A stretch of 64,000 nt of DNA from Pseudomonas nabeulensis (GTDB lineage: Bacteria > Pseudomonadota > Gammaproteobacteria > Pseudomonadales > Pseudomonadaceae). Positions 9,066 to 19,036 of the stretch are shown here, in pieces (position 1 is the stretch's first letter; each line of letters starts with the position of its first letter). Under the pieces are notes generated by a model. The model was not told where the DNA came from and did no database searches. It saw nothing but the letters and a program-made list of their open reading frames with translations. A program made the translations under genes and the position numbers. The stretch is from the NCBI RefSeq assembly GCF_004682045.1, contig NZ_QUZT01000034.1, forward strand, positions 1 to 64,000. Reading direction: 5' to 3'.

Positions 9066-9128
9066 GTTGATTTATTCTTTGACTCCTTGAGGCTTATTGG
9101 CTAGTTTTTGCGGCATTGCTTTTAAAGG

Positions 9129-9136
9129 TGTCGACA
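9129..9136. promoter_or_regulatory. Second TGTCGACA operator half, overlapping the prpR ribosome binding site
   Basis: The palindrome TGTCGACA recurs 75 bases downstream of the first copy, wedged between AAAGGTG and the ATG of prpR. A bound repressor here would block transcription close to the start of the coding sequence. Confidence 0.55.
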
Positions 9137-9138
9137 AT

Positions 9139-9849
9139 ATGCTGGATCAAGCGGAGGCCTTGGTGGCGGTGACAGACGAATCCCAGACCATGTCTGAGAA
9201 CGTCTTCCGCCGTATCCAGGCCGCCATCGTCAAGGGTGAGATCGCCCCCGGCAGCAAGATCTCCGAGCCGGAATTGGCGCGCACCTATGGCATCAGCCGT
9301 GGCCCGTTGCGCGAGGCGATCCACCGCCTGGAAGGCCAGCGCCTGCTGGTGCGCGTGCCCCACGTAGGCGCGCGGGTCGTGTCCTTGAGCCATGCCGAGC
9401 TGATCGAACTCTACGAAATCCGCGAGTCCCTCGAAGGCATGGCCTGTCGCCTGGCCGCCGAGCGCATGACCGATGGGGAGATCGAAGAACTGCGCCAAGT
9501 GCTGCACACCCATGAGCGCGACGAAGCCTTCCAGGCCGGCCTTGGCTACTACCAGCAGGAAGGCGACTTCGATTTTCATTACCGGATAATTCAAGGCGCC
9601 GGAAACCGCACCCTGACCCAAATGCTCTGCGGCGAGCTGTACCAATTGGTGCGCATGTACCGCATCCAGTTTTCTGCCACACCCAATCGTCCACACCAGG
9701 CCTTCGCCGAGCATCACCGCATCCTCGATGCGATTGCCGACCGCGACGGTGAGCTGGCCGAACTGCTGATGCGCCGCCATATCGGCGCGTCCAAACGCAA
9801 CATTGCCCGTCACTTCCCCGACGGCGCCCCTGATAGAGGTGAGTCATGA
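9139..9849 (+). CDS. prpR: GntR (FCD) family regulator of the 2-methylcitrate operon
   Basis: This 236-residue regulator has a GntR winged helix at about residues 22-85 ([36 protein letters not shown]) followed by an all-helical FCD ligand-binding domain. It overlaps prpB by four bases (ATGA), so it is the first gene of the operon. Its ligand is presumably 2-methylcitrate or a related intermediate, by analogy with other pseudomonads. The ATG at 9139 is preceded by AAAGGTG. An upstream in-frame start at 9097 would place the coding sequence across the operator. Confidence 0.9.
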   Translation: MLDQAEALVAVTDESQTMSENVFRRIQAAIVKGEIAPGSKISEPELARTYGISRGPLREAIHRLEGQRLLVRVPHVGARVVSLSHAELIELYEIRESLEGMACRLAAERMTDGEIEELRQVLHTHERDEAFQAGLGYYQQEGDFDFHYRIIQGAGNRTLTQMLCGELYQLVRMYRIQFSATPNRPHQAFAEHHRILDAIADRDGELAELLMRRHIGASKRNIARHFPDGAPDRGES

Positions 9850-10739
9850 GTTCGAATAATAAAACCACGCCCGGCCAGCGTTTCCGTGACGCCGTCGCCA
9901 GCGAGCATCCCTTGCAGGTGGTCGGCGCGATCAATGCCAACCATGCGTTGCTGGCCAAGCGCGCCGGGTTCAAGGCGATTTATCTGTCGGGTGGCGGTGT
10001 CGCCGCGGGCTCCCTGGGCGTGCCGGACCTGGGCATCACCGGCCTGGATGACGTGCTCACCGACGTGCGCCGTATCACCGACGTCTGCGACCTGCCGCTG
10101 CTGGTGGACGTGGACACCGGTTTCGGCTCCTCGGCGTTCAACGTGGCGCGCACGGTCAAGTCGATGATCAAGTTCGGCGCCGCCGCGATCCATATCGAAG
10201 ACCAGGTCGGCGCCAAGCGCTGCGGTCATCGCCCGAATAAAGAAATCGTGTCCCAACAGGAAATGGTCGACCGTATCAAGGCCGCCGTGGATGCGCGCAC
10301 CGATGACAGCTTCGTGATCATGGCGCGTACCGACGCGCTGGCGGTCGAAGGCCTGGAGTCCGCCCTGGAACGTGCCGCCGCCTGCATCGAGGCCGGCGCC
10401 GACATGGTGTTCCCGGAAGCCATTACCGAACTTGAGATGTACAAGCTGTTCGCCTCCCGCGTGAAGGCCCCGATCCTGGCCAACATCACCGAGTTCGGCG
10501 CCACACCGCTGTACACCACCGAACAATTGAAATCGGCCGATGTTTCCATCGTGCTGTACCCGCTCTCGGCGTTCCGTGCCATGAACAAGGCAGCCGAGAA
10601 CGTCTACACCGCGATCCGTCGCGACGGCACCCAACAGAACGTGATCGACACCATGCAAACCCGCATGGAGCTTTACGATCGCATCGACTACCACACCTTC
10701 GAGCAGAAGCTCGACGCGCTGTTCGCAGCCAAGAAGTAA
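9846..10739 (+). CDS. prpB: 2-methylisocitrate lyase
   Basis: PrpB cleaves 2-methylisocitrate to pyruvate and succinate, the last step of the methylcitrate cycle. The 297-residue protein has the ICL/PEPM fold signature: the Mg-binding VDVDTGFG (about 87-94) and the catalytic loop KRCGH (124-128, Cys126). Its length is normal for the family. It overlaps the end of prpR and lies 40 bases before prpC, with GGAG in front of the latter. Confidence 0.96.
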   Translation: MSSNNKTTPGQRFRDAVASEHPLQVVGAINANHALLAKRAGFKAIYLSGGGVAAGSLGVPDLGITGLDDVLTDVRRITDVCDLPLLVDVDTGFGSSAFNVARTVKSMIKFGAAAIHIEDQVGAKRCGHRPNKEIVSQQEMVDRIKAAVDARTDDSFVIMARTDALAVEGLESALERAAACIEAGADMVFPEAITELEMYKLFASRVKAPILANITEFGATPLYTTEQLKSADVSIVLYPLSAFRAMNKAAENVYTAIRRDGTQQNVIDTMQTRMELYDRIDYHTFEQKLDALFAAKK

Positions 10740-10779
10740 AGAACAGCCTCCCTAATAAATTCAAGATTGGAGAACCGAC

Positions 10780-11907
10780 ATGGCTGAAGCAAAAGTACTG
10801 AGTGGTGCCGGCCTGCGTGGCCAGGTGGCCGGGCAGACCGCACTGTCCACCGTGGGCCAGGCCGGTGCCGGCCTGACTTATCGCGGCTACGACGTGCGCG
10901 AACTGGCGGCGGATGCGCATTTCGAAGAAGTGGCCTACCTGCTGCTGTACGGCGAACTGCCGACCCAAACCGAGCTGGCCGCCTACAGCGCCAAGCTGAG
11001 CAAGCTGCGCGACCTGCCCCAAGCGCTGAAAGAAGTGCTGGAGCGCATCCCGGCCGACGCCCACCCGATGGACGTGATGCGCACCGGTTGCTCGTTCCTC
11101 GGCAATATCGAGCCCGAGAAAGATTTCAGCGCCCAGCGCGACGTGACCGACCGCCTGCTCGCCGCGTTCCCAGCGATCATGTGCTACTGGTACCGCTTCA
11201 GCCACGATGGCAAAAAGATCGACTGCGTGACCGACGAGCCCACCCTCGGCGGCCACTTCCTGCACCTGCTGCACGGCAAGCAGCCGAGCGAGTTGCACGT
11301 CAAGGTGATGAACGTGTCGCTGATCCTTTATGCGGAACACGAATTCAACGCCTCGACCTTCACCGCACGTGTGTGTGCCTCGACCCTGTCCGATCTGTAC
11401 TCCTGCGTCACCGCCGCCATCGGCTCGCTGCGTGGCCCGTTGCATGGCGGTGCCAACGAAGCGGCGATGGAGATGATCGAGAAGTTCTCGTCCGCCGAAG
11501 ACGCCGTGGAAGGCACCCTCGGCATGCTGGCGCGCAAGGACAAGATCATGGGCTTCGGCCACGCGATCTACAAAGACAGCGACCCGCGCAATGAAGTGAT
11601 CAAGGGCTGGTCGAAAAAACTCGCTGACGAAGTGGGCGACAAGGTGTTGTTCCCGGTCTCCGAGGCCATCGACAAAACCATGTGGGAGCAGAAGAAACTC
11701 TTCCCCAACGCCGACTTCTACCATGCCTCGGCGTATCACTTCATGGGTATCCCGACCAAGCTGTTCACGCCGATCTTCGTGTGTTCGCGCCTGACTGGCT
11801 GGGCCGCGCATGTGTTCGAGCAACGTGCCAACAACCGCATCATCCGTCCAAGCGCCGAGTACATCGGCGTCGAGCAGCGCAAGTTCGTGCCAATCGAACG
11901 TCGCTGA
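10780..11907 (+). CDS. prpC: 2-methylcitrate synthase
   Basis: PrpC condenses propionyl-CoA with oxaloacetate to 2-methylcitrate. The 375-residue protein is a short citrate-synthase-fold enzyme with the catalytic region GPLHGGANEAAMEM (His222) and GFGHAIYKDSDPR (His261). The shorter length and GFGHAIYK sequence separate it from GltA. A good ribosome binding site (TTGGAGAACCGAC) precedes the ATG. Confidence 0.96.
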   Translation: MAEAKVLSGAGLRGQVAGQTALSTVGQAGAGLTYRGYDVRELAADAHFEEVAYLLLYGELPTQTELAAYSAKLSKLRDLPQALKEVLERIPADAHPMDVMRTGCSFLGNIEPEKDFSAQRDVTDRLLAAFPAIMCYWYRFSHDGKKIDCVTDEPTLGGHFLHLLHGKQPSELHVKVMNVSLILYAEHEFNASTFTARVCASTLSDLYSCVTAAIGSLRGPLHGGANEAAMEMIEKFSSAEDAVEGTLGMLARKDKIMGFGHAIYKDSDPRNEVIKGWSKKLADEVGDKVLFPVSEAIDKTMWEQKKLFPNADFYHASAYHFMGIPTKLFTPIFVCSRLTGWAAHVFEQRANNRIIRPSAEYIGVEQRKFVPIERR

Positions 11908-11947
11908 GTAAGAAGACCGCCGATCCCGAAGTGGAAACCGGATCAAA

Positions 11948-12036
11948 TGTGGGAGGGGGCTTGCCCCCGATTGCAGTCTGTCAGTTGATATAGCAGTCAC
12001 TGGACCACCGCTATCGGGGGCAAGCCCCCTCCCACA
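11948..12036. repeat. REPIN between prpC and acnD (copy identical to 15921-16009)
   Basis: This 89-base inverted REP pair matches the REPIN at 15921-16009 at every base, including the spacer (for example GTCAGTTGATATAGCAGTCA). It sits inside the prp operon and can form a large hairpin in the transcript. Confidence 0.92.
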
Positions 12037-12106
12037 CTTGGATCGCATTTCAATTCTGGATTGGTACAGGTCTTCCTTTTGCAACTACCGTGACCGAGTC
12101 CTGACG

Positions 12107-14701
12107 ATGAACACTGAATTTCGCAAACCGCTCCCCGGCAGCCGCCTGGATTTCTTCGACGCCCGTGCGGCGGTCGAAGCGATCACCCCCGGCGCCTACG
12201 CCACGTTGCCCTATACCTCCCGCGTGCTCGCCGAGAACCTGGTGCGCCGCTGCGACCCGGCCACCCTCAATGCTTCCCTGAGCCAGTTGATCGAACGCAA
12301 GCGCGACCTCGACTTCCCGTGGTTCCCGGCCCGCGTGGTGTGCCATGACATCCTCGGCCAGACCGCCCTGGTCGACCTCGCCGGCCTGCGTGACGCCATC
12401 GCCCAGCAAGGCGGTGACCCGGCCCAGGTCAACCCGGTGGTGCCGACCCAACTGATCGTCGATCACTCCCTGGCCGTCGAAGCCGGTGGTTTCGACCCCC
12501 AGGCATTCGAGAAAAACCGCGCCATCGAAGACCGTCGCAACGAAGACCGTTTCCACTTTATCGAGTGGACCAAAAAGGCCTTCAAGAACGTCGACGTGAT
12601 CCCGCCGGGCAACGGCATCATGCACCAGATCAACCTGGAGAAAATGTCCCCGGTGATCCAGGTGCGTGACGGTGTGGCCTTCCCCGATACCTGCGTCGGC
12701 ACCGACAGCCACACCCCCCACGTGGACGCGTTGGGCGTGATCGCCATTGGCGTCGGCGGCCTTGAAGCCGAGAGCGTGATGCTCGGCCGCGCCTCGTGGA
12801 TGCGCCTGCCGGAAAGCGTCGGCGTGGAGCTGACCGGCAAGCTGCAACCGGGCATCACCGCCACCGATATGGTGCTGGCGCTCACCGAGTTCCTGCGCAA
12901 GCAAAAAGTGGTCGGCGCGTGGCTGGAGTTCTTCGGCGAAGGCGCATCGGCATTGACCCTGGGCGACCGCGCAACCATCTCCAACATGGCCCCGGAATAC
13001 GGCGCCACCGCTGCGATGTTTTACATCGATCAGCAAACCATTGCGTACCTGAAACTCACCGGCCGCGAAGACGAACAAGTCACCCTGGTGGAGCAATACG
13101 CCCGTCACACCGGCCTGTGGGCCGATGACCTCAAGGGCGCGCAATACGAGCGCGGCCTGAGTTTCGACCTGTCCAGTGTCGTGCGCAACATGGCAGGCCC
13201 GAGCAACCCTCACGCCCGCGTGGCGACCAGCGACCTGGCGTCGAAAGGCATCAGCGGCCAGTGGGAAGAAGTGCCCGGCCAAATGCCTGACGGCGCGGTG
13301 ATCATCGCGGCCATCACCAGTTGCACCAATACCAGCAACCCGCGCAACGTGATTGCCGCCGGCCTCTTGGCGCGCAATGCCAACAAGCTGGGGCTGGAGC
13401 GCAAGCCGTGGGTCAAGTCCTCGTTGGCGCCGGGTTCGAAAACCGTGGCCATGTACCTCGAAGACGCCGGCCTGGACCATGAGCTGGAAAAACTCGGCTT
13501 CGGCGTTGTGGCGTTCGCCTGCACCACCTGCAATGGCATGTCCGGCGCGCTGGACCCGGTGATCCAGCAAGAGATCATCGACCGCGACCTGTACGCCACT
13601 GCCGTGCTGTCGGGTAACCGCAACTTCGACGGGCGCATTCACCCGTACGCCAAGCAAGCGTTCCTCGCCTCGCCGCCGCTGGTGGTGGCTTACGCGATTG
13701 CTGGCACCATCCGTTTCGACATCGAAAAGGACGTGTTGGGCCTGGACGCCAACGGCAAGGAAATCCGCCTGCAAGACATCTGGCCAAGCGACGAAGAGAT
13801 CGACGCCGTGGTAGCGGCCTCGGTCAAACCGGAGCAGTTCCGCAAGGTGTATATCCCGATGTTCGCCATCCACGAAGACACCGGCCCGAAGGTGGCGCCG
13901 CTGTACGAGTGGCGCCCGCAAAGCACCTATATCCGCCGTCCGCCGTACTGGGAAGGCGCACTGGCCGGTGCGCGCCCACTCAAGGGCATGCGCCCGCTGG
14001 CGGTGCTGCCGGACAACATCACCACCGATCACCTGTCGCCGTCCAACGCGATCATGCTCGACAGCGCCGCTGGCGAATACCTGGCGAAAATGGGCCTGCC
14101 GGAAGTCGACTTCAACTCCTACGCGACGCACCGCGGCGACCACCTGACCGCGCAGCGTGCCACCTTCGCCAACCCGAAACTGTTCAACGAAATGGTGGTG
14201 GAAAACGGCAAGGTCAAGCAGGGTTCCCTGGCGCGCATCGAGCCCGAAGGGCAGGTCACGCGGATGTGGGAAGCCATCGAAACCTACATGGACCGCAAGC
14301 AGCCGCTGATCATTATTGCCGGCGCGGATTACGGCCAGGGCTCGTCCCGCGACTGGGCGGCCAAGGGCGTGCGCCTGGCCGGTGTGGAAGCGATTGCCGC
14401 TGAAGGGTTCGAGCGCATCCACCGTACCAACCTGGTGGGCATGGGCGTGTTGCCGCTGGAGTTCCTGCCGGGCACCGACCGTCACACCTTGAACATCGAC
14501 GGCAGTGAAACCTATGACGTGGTGGGCGAGCGCACCCCGCGTGCGCAACTGACCCTGGTGATCAACCGCAAGAATGGCGAACGTGTCGAAGTGCCGGTGA
14601 CCTGCCGCCTGGACACCGCCGAAGAAGTGTCGATCTACGAGGCGGGCGGCGTGTTGCAACGTTTTGCCCAGGACTTCCTGGAATCGGCGGCGACGGCTTA
14701 A
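12107..14701 (+). CDS. acnD: Fe/S-dependent 2-methylcitrate dehydratase AcnD
   Basis: AcnD is the aconitase-like enzyme that dehydrates 2-methylcitrate to the trans isomer of 2-methylaconitate, which PrpF then isomerises. The 864-residue protein has the three cluster cysteines, Cys406 in TSCTNTSNP and Cys472/Cys475 in ACTTCNG. The swivel domain contains GADYGQGSSRDWAAKG. Its position before prpF and the presence of prpF itself separate AcnD from housekeeping AcnA. The ATG at 12107 (MNTEFRKPLPG) starts about 70 bases into the longer open frame, after the REPIN. Confidence 0.95.
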   Translation: MNTEFRKPLPGSRLDFFDARAAVEAITPGAYATLPYTSRVLAENLVRRCDPATLNASLSQLIERKRDLDFPWFPARVVCHDILGQTALVDLAGLRDAIAQQGGDPAQVNPVVPTQLIVDHSLAVEAGGFDPQAFEKNRAIEDRRNEDRFHFIEWTKKAFKNVDVIPPGNGIMHQINLEKMSPVIQVRDGVAFPDTCVGTDSHTPHVDALGVIAIGVGGLEAESVMLGRASWMRLPESVGVELTGKLQPGITATDMVLALTEFLRKQKVVGAWLEFFGEGASALTLGDRATISNMAPEYGATAAMFYIDQQTIAYLKLTGREDEQVTLVEQYARHTGLWADDLKGAQYERGLSFDLSSVVRNMAGPSNPHARVATSDLASKGISGQWEEVPGQMPDGAVIIAAITSCTNTSNPRNVIAAGLLARNANKLGLERKPWVKSSLAPGSKTVAMYLEDAGLDHELEKLGFGVVAFACTTCNGMSGALDPVIQQEIIDRDLYATAVLSGNRNFDGRIHPYAKQAFLASPPLVVAYAIAGTIRFDIEKDVLGLDANGKEIRLQDIWPSDEEIDAVVAASVKPEQFRKVYIPMFAIHEDTGPKVAPLYEWRPQSTYIRRPPYWEGALAGARPLKGMRPLAVLPDNITTDHLSPSNAIMLDSAAGEYLAKMGLPEVDFNSYATHRGDHLTAQRATFANPKLFNEMVVENGKVKQGSLARIEPEGQVTRMWEAIETYMDRKQPLIIIAGADYGQGSSRDWAAKGVRLAGVEAIAAEGFERIHRTNLVGMGVLPLEFLPGTDRHTLNIDGSETYDVVGERTPRAQLTLVINRKNGERVEVPVTCRLDTAEEVSIYEAGGVLQRFAQDFLESAATA

Positions 14702-14711
14702 GAGGACGACC

Positions 14712-15902
14712 ATGGCACACGTAGCGCAAATCAAGATCCCCGCCACCTACATGCGTGGCGGCACCAGCAAGGGCGTGTTTTTCAGCCTCACCGACCTGCC
14801 CGCATCGGCGCAGGTGCCGGGCGCCGCGCGCGACGCCCTGTTGCTGCGGGTGATCGGCAGCCCCGACCCCTACGACAAGCAAATCGACGGCATGGGCGGC
14901 GCCACGTCCAGCACCAGCAAAACCGTGATCCTGGCCAAGAGCACCCGCGCCGAGCATGACGTGGACTACCTGTTCGGCCAGGTCTCCATCGACAAGCCGT
15001 TCGTGGACTGGAGCGGCAACTGCGGCAACCTGTCGGCGGCAGTCGGCTCGTTCGCCGTCAGCGCCGGGCTGGTAGACCCCAGCCGCGTGCCCCACAACGG
15101 CGTGGCCGTGGTGCGCGTGTGGCAGGCCAATATCGGCAAGACCATCATCGCCCACGTGCCGATCACCGACGGCGCGGTGCAGGAAACCGGCGACTTCGAA
15201 CTGGACGGCGTGACCTTTCCAGCGGCCGAAGTGCAGTTGGAGTTCATGGACCCGGCGGCGGAAGAAGAGGGCGGCGGCGGTTCGATGTTTCCCACCGGCA
15301 ACCTGGTGGACGACCTGGAAGTGCCCGGTGTCGGCACCTTCAAGGCCACGCTGATCAACGCCGGCATCCCGACCATCTTCATCAACGCCGAAGACCTCGG
15401 CTACACCGGCACCGAGCTGCAAGGCGCAATCAACAGCGACCCGAAAGCCCTGGCGATGTTCGAAACCGTGCGGGCCTACGGCGCATTGCGCATGGGTTTG
15501 ATCAAACACCTGGACGAAGCCGCCCAGCGCCAGCACACGCCGAAAGTGGCGTTCGTGGCCAAGCCTGCGGATTACGTGGCGTCCAGCGGCAAGGCGATCA
15601 AGGCGGGTGATGTCGACCTGCTGGTGCGTGCACTGTCCATGGGCAAGCTGCACCACGCGATGATGGGCACGGCGGCGGTGGCGATTGGCACGGCGGCGGC
15701 GATTTCCGGCACGTTGGTCAACCTGGCGGCCGGGGGTGTGGAGCGCAACGCGGTGCGCTTCGGGCATCCGTCCGGCATGTTGCGCGTGGGTGCCGAAGCC
15801 AGTGAGGTGAACGGTGAATGGGTGGTGAAGAAAGCCATCATGAGCCGCAGTGCGCGGGTGCTGATGGAAGGTTTCGTGCGCATTCCCGGCGACGCTTTCT
15901 AA
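14712..15902 (+). CDS. prpF: 2-methylaconitate cis-trans isomerase
   Basis: PrpF isomerises the AcnD product so that an aconitase can hydrate it to 2-methylisocitrate. The 396-residue protein has the diaminopimelate-epimerase-like fold of the family, with N-terminal PATYMRGGTSKGVFF and the WSGNCGNLSAAVG loop. It begins ten bases after the acnD stop, with AAGAGGACGACC as ribosome binding site. AcnD needs PrpF in vivo, so the two genes form a functional pair. Confidence 0.95.
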   Translation: MAHVAQIKIPATYMRGGTSKGVFFSLTDLPASAQVPGAARDALLLRVIGSPDPYDKQIDGMGGATSSTSKTVILAKSTRAEHDVDYLFGQVSIDKPFVDWSGNCGNLSAAVGSFAVSAGLVDPSRVPHNGVAVVRVWQANIGKTIIAHVPITDGAVQETGDFELDGVTFPAAEVQLEFMDPAAEEEGGGGSMFPTGNLVDDLEVPGVGTFKATLINAGIPTIFINAEDLGYTGTELQGAINSDPKALAMFETVRAYGALRMGLIKHLDEAAQRQHTPKVAFVAKPADYVASSGKAIKAGDVDLLVRALSMGKLHHAMMGTAAVAIGTAAAISGTLVNLAAGGVERNAVRFGHPSGMLRVGAEASEVNGEWVVKKAIMSRSARVLMEGFVRIPGDAF

Positions 15903-15920
15903 AGGTCACCCTCTATCCAA

Positions 15921-16009
15921 TGTGGGAGGGGGCTTGCCCCCGATTGCAGTCTGTCAGTTGATATAGCAGTCACTGGACCACCGCTATCGGGGGCAAGCCC
16001 CCTCCCACA
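15921..16009. repeat. REPIN between prpF and prpD (copy identical to 11948-12036)
   Basis: An 89-base inverted REP pair, identical in full to the REPIN before acnD. The two copies bracket the acnD-prpF pair. Confidence 0.92.
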
Positions 16010-16100
16010 TGGGATCTTTATTCCAAGGCAGGCATTGAAGACCTGTCACCTAAAAACCGTGAGCCCGAGGATTACCCCAACCCTTTTTTGGAGCACTGCC

Positions 16101-17585
16101 ATGAGCGCCAACGTCGACCAGAACAACCGCCCCGACTACGACCCGGTGTTGCAGGACATCGCCGATTACGTCCTCAACTACTGCATCGACTCCCCGGCCG
16201 CCCTCGACACCGCCCGCAACTGCCTGATGGACACCCTGGGTTGCGGCCTGCTGGCCCTGCGCTTTCCTGAGTGCACCAAGCACCTGGGGCCGATGGTCGA
16301 GGGCACGGTGGTGCCGTTCGGCGCGCGCGTGCCGGGCACCTCGTTCCGCCTGGACCCGGTCAAGGCCGCGTGGGACATCGGTTGCATCGTGCGCTGGCTC
16401 GACTACAACGACACCTGGCTCGCCGCCGAATGGGGCCACCCTTCGGATAACCTCGGCGGCATCCTTGCCGTGGCCGATCACCTGTCGCAAAAACGCGTGG
16501 CCAATGGCGACGCGCCGCTGACCGTCCGCGCCGTGCTGGAAGCGATGATCATGGCCCATGAGATCCAGGGCGTAATTGCCTTGGAGAACTCCTTCAACCG
16601 CGTCGGCCTCGACCATGTGCTGTTGGTGAAAGTCGCCTCCACGGCGGTCACCGCCAAACTGATGGGCGCCAGCCGTGAGCAGTTGCTGGCGGCGTTGTCC
16701 CATGCGTTTGTCGATGGGCAGGCGTTGCGCACTTATCGCCATGCACCGAATGCCGGCTCACGCAAATCCTGGGCGGCAGGGGATGCGTCCAGTCGTGGCG
16801 TGCGCCTGGCGGATATCGCCATGCGTGGCGAGATGGGCATTCCCGGCGTTTTAAGCGCGCCGCAATGGGGGTTCTACGACGTGCTGTTCAGCCACACCAA
16901 CAAAGACCTGGCGCTCAAACCCGAAGACCAGCGCACGTTCAGACTGTCCCAGCCCTATGGCACCTATGTGATGGAAAACGTGCTGTTCAAGATCAGCTTC
17001 CCCGCCGAGTTCCACGCGCAAACCGCCTGCGAAGCGGCGGTGGCCTTGCACCCGCTGGTGAAAGACCGCCTGCATGACATCGAGCGCATCGTGATCACCA
17101 CCCATGAGTCGGCGATTCGCATCATCTCCAAGGTCGGCCAACTGGCCAACGCTGCCGACCGTGATCACTGCCTGCAATACATGACCGCCGTGCCCTTGGC
17201 CTTCGGCAACCTCGTGGCTGAGCAATACGAGGATGAGTTCCACGCGGCCCATCCGATCATCGACGAACTGCGCGACAAGATGGTCATCGTTGAAGACCCG
17301 CGCTACAGCCGTGAATACCTGGAAGCGGACAAGCGCTCCATCGCCAATGCGGTGCAGGTGTTCTTCAACGACGGCTCCAGCACCGAGCCAGTGGCGGTGG
17401 AATACCCGATCGGCCACCGCCGTCGCCGGGTGGAGGGTATTCCGTTGCTGGAAGACAAGTTCAAGGCCAACCTGGCTACGCGGTTTACCGCGCAGCGCAG
17501 TGGGGAGATTTTGGCGTTGTGCAAGGATCAGGAGCGGCTTGAGGCAACCCCGGTCAATCGGTTCGTCGACCTGTTCGTGATCTAA
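16101..17585 (+). CDS. prpD: 2-methylcitrate dehydratase PrpD
   Basis: PrpD is the iron-independent 2-methylcitrate dehydratase of the MmgE/PrpD family. The 494-residue protein shows the family features [14 protein letters not shown] near residue 40, [22 protein letters not shown] and [12 protein letters not shown]. It ends the operon. Both the AcnD/PrpF and PrpD routes are therefore present, as I recall from other pseudomonads. The ATG at 16101 is preceded by TTTTGGAGCACTGCC. The longer frame starting at 16035 adds residues unlike the family. Confidence 0.95.
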   Translation: MSANVDQNNRPDYDPVLQDIADYVLNYCIDSPAALDTARNCLMDTLGCGLLALRFPECTKHLGPMVEGTVVPFGARVPGTSFRLDPVKAAWDIGCIVRWLDYNDTWLAAEWGHPSDNLGGILAVADHLSQKRVANGDAPLTVRAVLEAMIMAHEIQGVIALENSFNRVGLDHVLLVKVASTAVTAKLMGASREQLLAALSHAFVDGQALRTYRHAPNAGSRKSWAAGDASSRGVRLADIAMRGEMGIPGVLSAPQWGFYDVLFSHTNKDLALKPEDQRTFRLSQPYGTYVMENVLFKISFPAEFHAQTACEAAVALHPLVKDRLHDIERIVITTHESAIRIISKVGQLANAADRDHCLQYMTAVPLAFGNLVAEQYEDEFHAAHPIIDELRDKMVIVEDPRYSREYLEADKRSIANAVQVFFNDGSSTEPVAVEYPIGHRRRRVEGIPLLEDKFKANLATRFTAQRSGEILALCKDQERLEATPVNRFVDLFVI

Positions 17586-17603
17586 AAACCACTGGAGATC
17601 AAC

Positions 17604-17692
17604 TGTGGGAGGGGGCTTGCCCCCGATGGCGATATGTCAGTACTTGATGTATTGGCTGACACACTGCTATCGGGGGCAAGCCCCCTCCCACA
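17604..17692. repeat. REPIN
   Basis: An inverted REP pair fills the gap between the convergent ends of prpD and the ABC transporter ATPase gene. The arms match the canonical REP. The spacer differs from that of the prp-internal copies. Confidence 0.9.
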
Positions 17693-17699
17693 TTTGGTT

Positions 17700-19022
17700 T
17701 TACATACTGCCCTCAACATCCTCCAGGCTGAATGTCTCAGTGTGGTCGTCATACGAGAAAATCTCCGCATACCGTCCCCACGCCACCACGCTTTCCAGGG
17801 TCTTCTCCACGAACGCCTCGGTCATCGAGTCTTCCAGTTCCTGCTCGAAGCGCACCCGTGGCGCCCGATGCCCGCTGCGTTCCAGCAGCACCTGGTGAAT
17901 GCGCGCCGCCAGCGGCACATGCTGGATCAAATGCTCGGCGAACAGCGTCTTGCGTTCCTGGGTGCCGTAGTCAGCGAACAGCTTGCCCGCATCGGTGAGG
18001 GTAATGTCGGCACCCTTGAGTTCGGCGAAACCCAAGTGCTCAAGCATCTCGGCCACCGGAAACAGGTCGTCCACTTCCAGCAGGCGCCGTTCGGCCACGT
18101 CCGGCAAACCGGCGTGGCCGTTATACGGCTCGGCCGCGAGGGTTTCGATCAGGCCGGCCATCAGGTTGGTGGAGACTTCCGGCAGCAGGCTGCCCATTTT
18201 CAACTCGGGTTTGCCGGCGTTGGCATCGGCGCTGCGCCGGTCGGTCATCAGCGCATAGATGTCATCGACCATTTGCCGGAACGTCGGGTCCAGGCGGTTG
18301 CGCGGGTGGGCAAACGGCACCTTGATTTCGGCAACCACGCGACCGGGATTGGACGACAGCACCAGGATACGGTCGCACATCAGCACCGCTTCTTCGATGT
18401 TGTGAGTCACGATCAGGATCGACTTGATCGGCAATTGCTTGCCGCTCCACAAATCCAGCAGGTCGGTGCGCAGGGTTTCGGCGGTGAGCACGTCGAGGGC
18501 GGAGAACGGTTCGTCCATCAGCAGCAAGGTCGGGTTGACCACCAGCCCACGGGCGAAACCCACGCGTTGGCGCATGCCGCCGGACAGTTCGCGCGGGTAG
18601 GCGTTTTCAAACCCGTCCAGGCCGATCAGGTCGATGGCGGCCAGGGCGCGGCGGCGGGCTTCCTTGCGTTCGACCTGCAAGGCTTGCAGGCCGGCTTCGA
18701 CGTTTTCCAGCACGGTCAGCCAGGGGAACAAGGCAAAGGTCTGGAACACCATGGCCACACCTTCCGCCGGGCCGGTCAGCGGTTGGCCGTGGTAAAGCAC
18801 ATCGCCCGAAGACGGCTGGATCAGCCCGGCGATGATGCGCAGCAAGGTCGACTTGCCGGAGCCAGAGCGGCCGAGCATGCCGACGATCTCGCCTTCGCGC
18901 AGGCTCAGGTCGACGCCGCTGAGCACTTGCAACTCGTCCTTGCCCTTGCCGAACACGCGGTTGACGTTTTTCAGCGCGTAGATTTGCGGGGTGTCGGCGG
19001 TGTGTTCGGTGTAGGTGGTCAT
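17700..19022 (-). CDS. ABC transporter ATPase with C-terminal AAA-associated domain
   Basis: The 440-residue protein is a NitT/TauT-type ATPase. It has Walker A GRSGSGKST (51-59), signature LSGGMRQRVGFARGL, Walker B LLLMDEPFSALD and H-loop VTHNIEEA in the first 250 residues. The C-terminal 170 residues (GSLLPEVSTNLMAGLIETLA onward) match the 'AAA-associated' winged-helix-like domain found on a subset of these ATPases. The domain may sense a ligand. The ATG at 19022 is preferred to the TTG at 19040. It is the second gene of an operon with the fused permease. The substrate is unknown. Confidence 0.88.
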   Translation of the reverse strand: MTTYTEHTADTPQIYALKNVNRVFGKGKDELQVLSGVDLSLREGEIVGMLGRSGSGKSTLLRIIAGLIQPSSGDVLYHGQPLTGPAEGVAMVFQTFALFPWLTVLENVEAGLQALQVERKEARRRALAAIDLIGLDGFENAYPRELSGGMRQRVGFARGLVVNPTLLLMDEPFSALDVLTAETLRTDLLDLWSGKQLPIKSILIVTHNIEEAVLMCDRILVLSSNPGRVVAEIKVPFAHPRNRLDPTFRQMVDDIYALMTDRRSADANAGKPELKMGSLLPEVSTNLMAGLIETLAAEPYNGHAGLPDVAERRLLEVDDLFPVAEMLEHLGFAELKGADITLTDAGKLFADYGTQERKTLFAEHLIQHVPLAARIHQVLLERSGHRAPRVRFEQELEDSMTEAFVEKTLESVVAWGRYAEIFSYDDHTETFSLEDVEGSM

Positions 19023-19036
19023 CGCGGCAGGTCCCC

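Larger units (their letters stand above)
8867..9138. other. Divergent intergenic region between the rlo trio and prpR
   Basis: The 272 bases carry the divergent promoters of the protease trio and of prpR. Two TGTCGACA palindromes (9054-9065 and 9129-9136) lie at the prpR side. No gene is seen. Confidence 0.5.

Noticed and set aside
12050-14746. Very long open frame antisense to acnD
   Set aside because: High GC content at third codon positions leaves the opposite frame open. The translation is rich in His, Arg, Val and Gln and has no recognisable domain. acnD explains the DNA.
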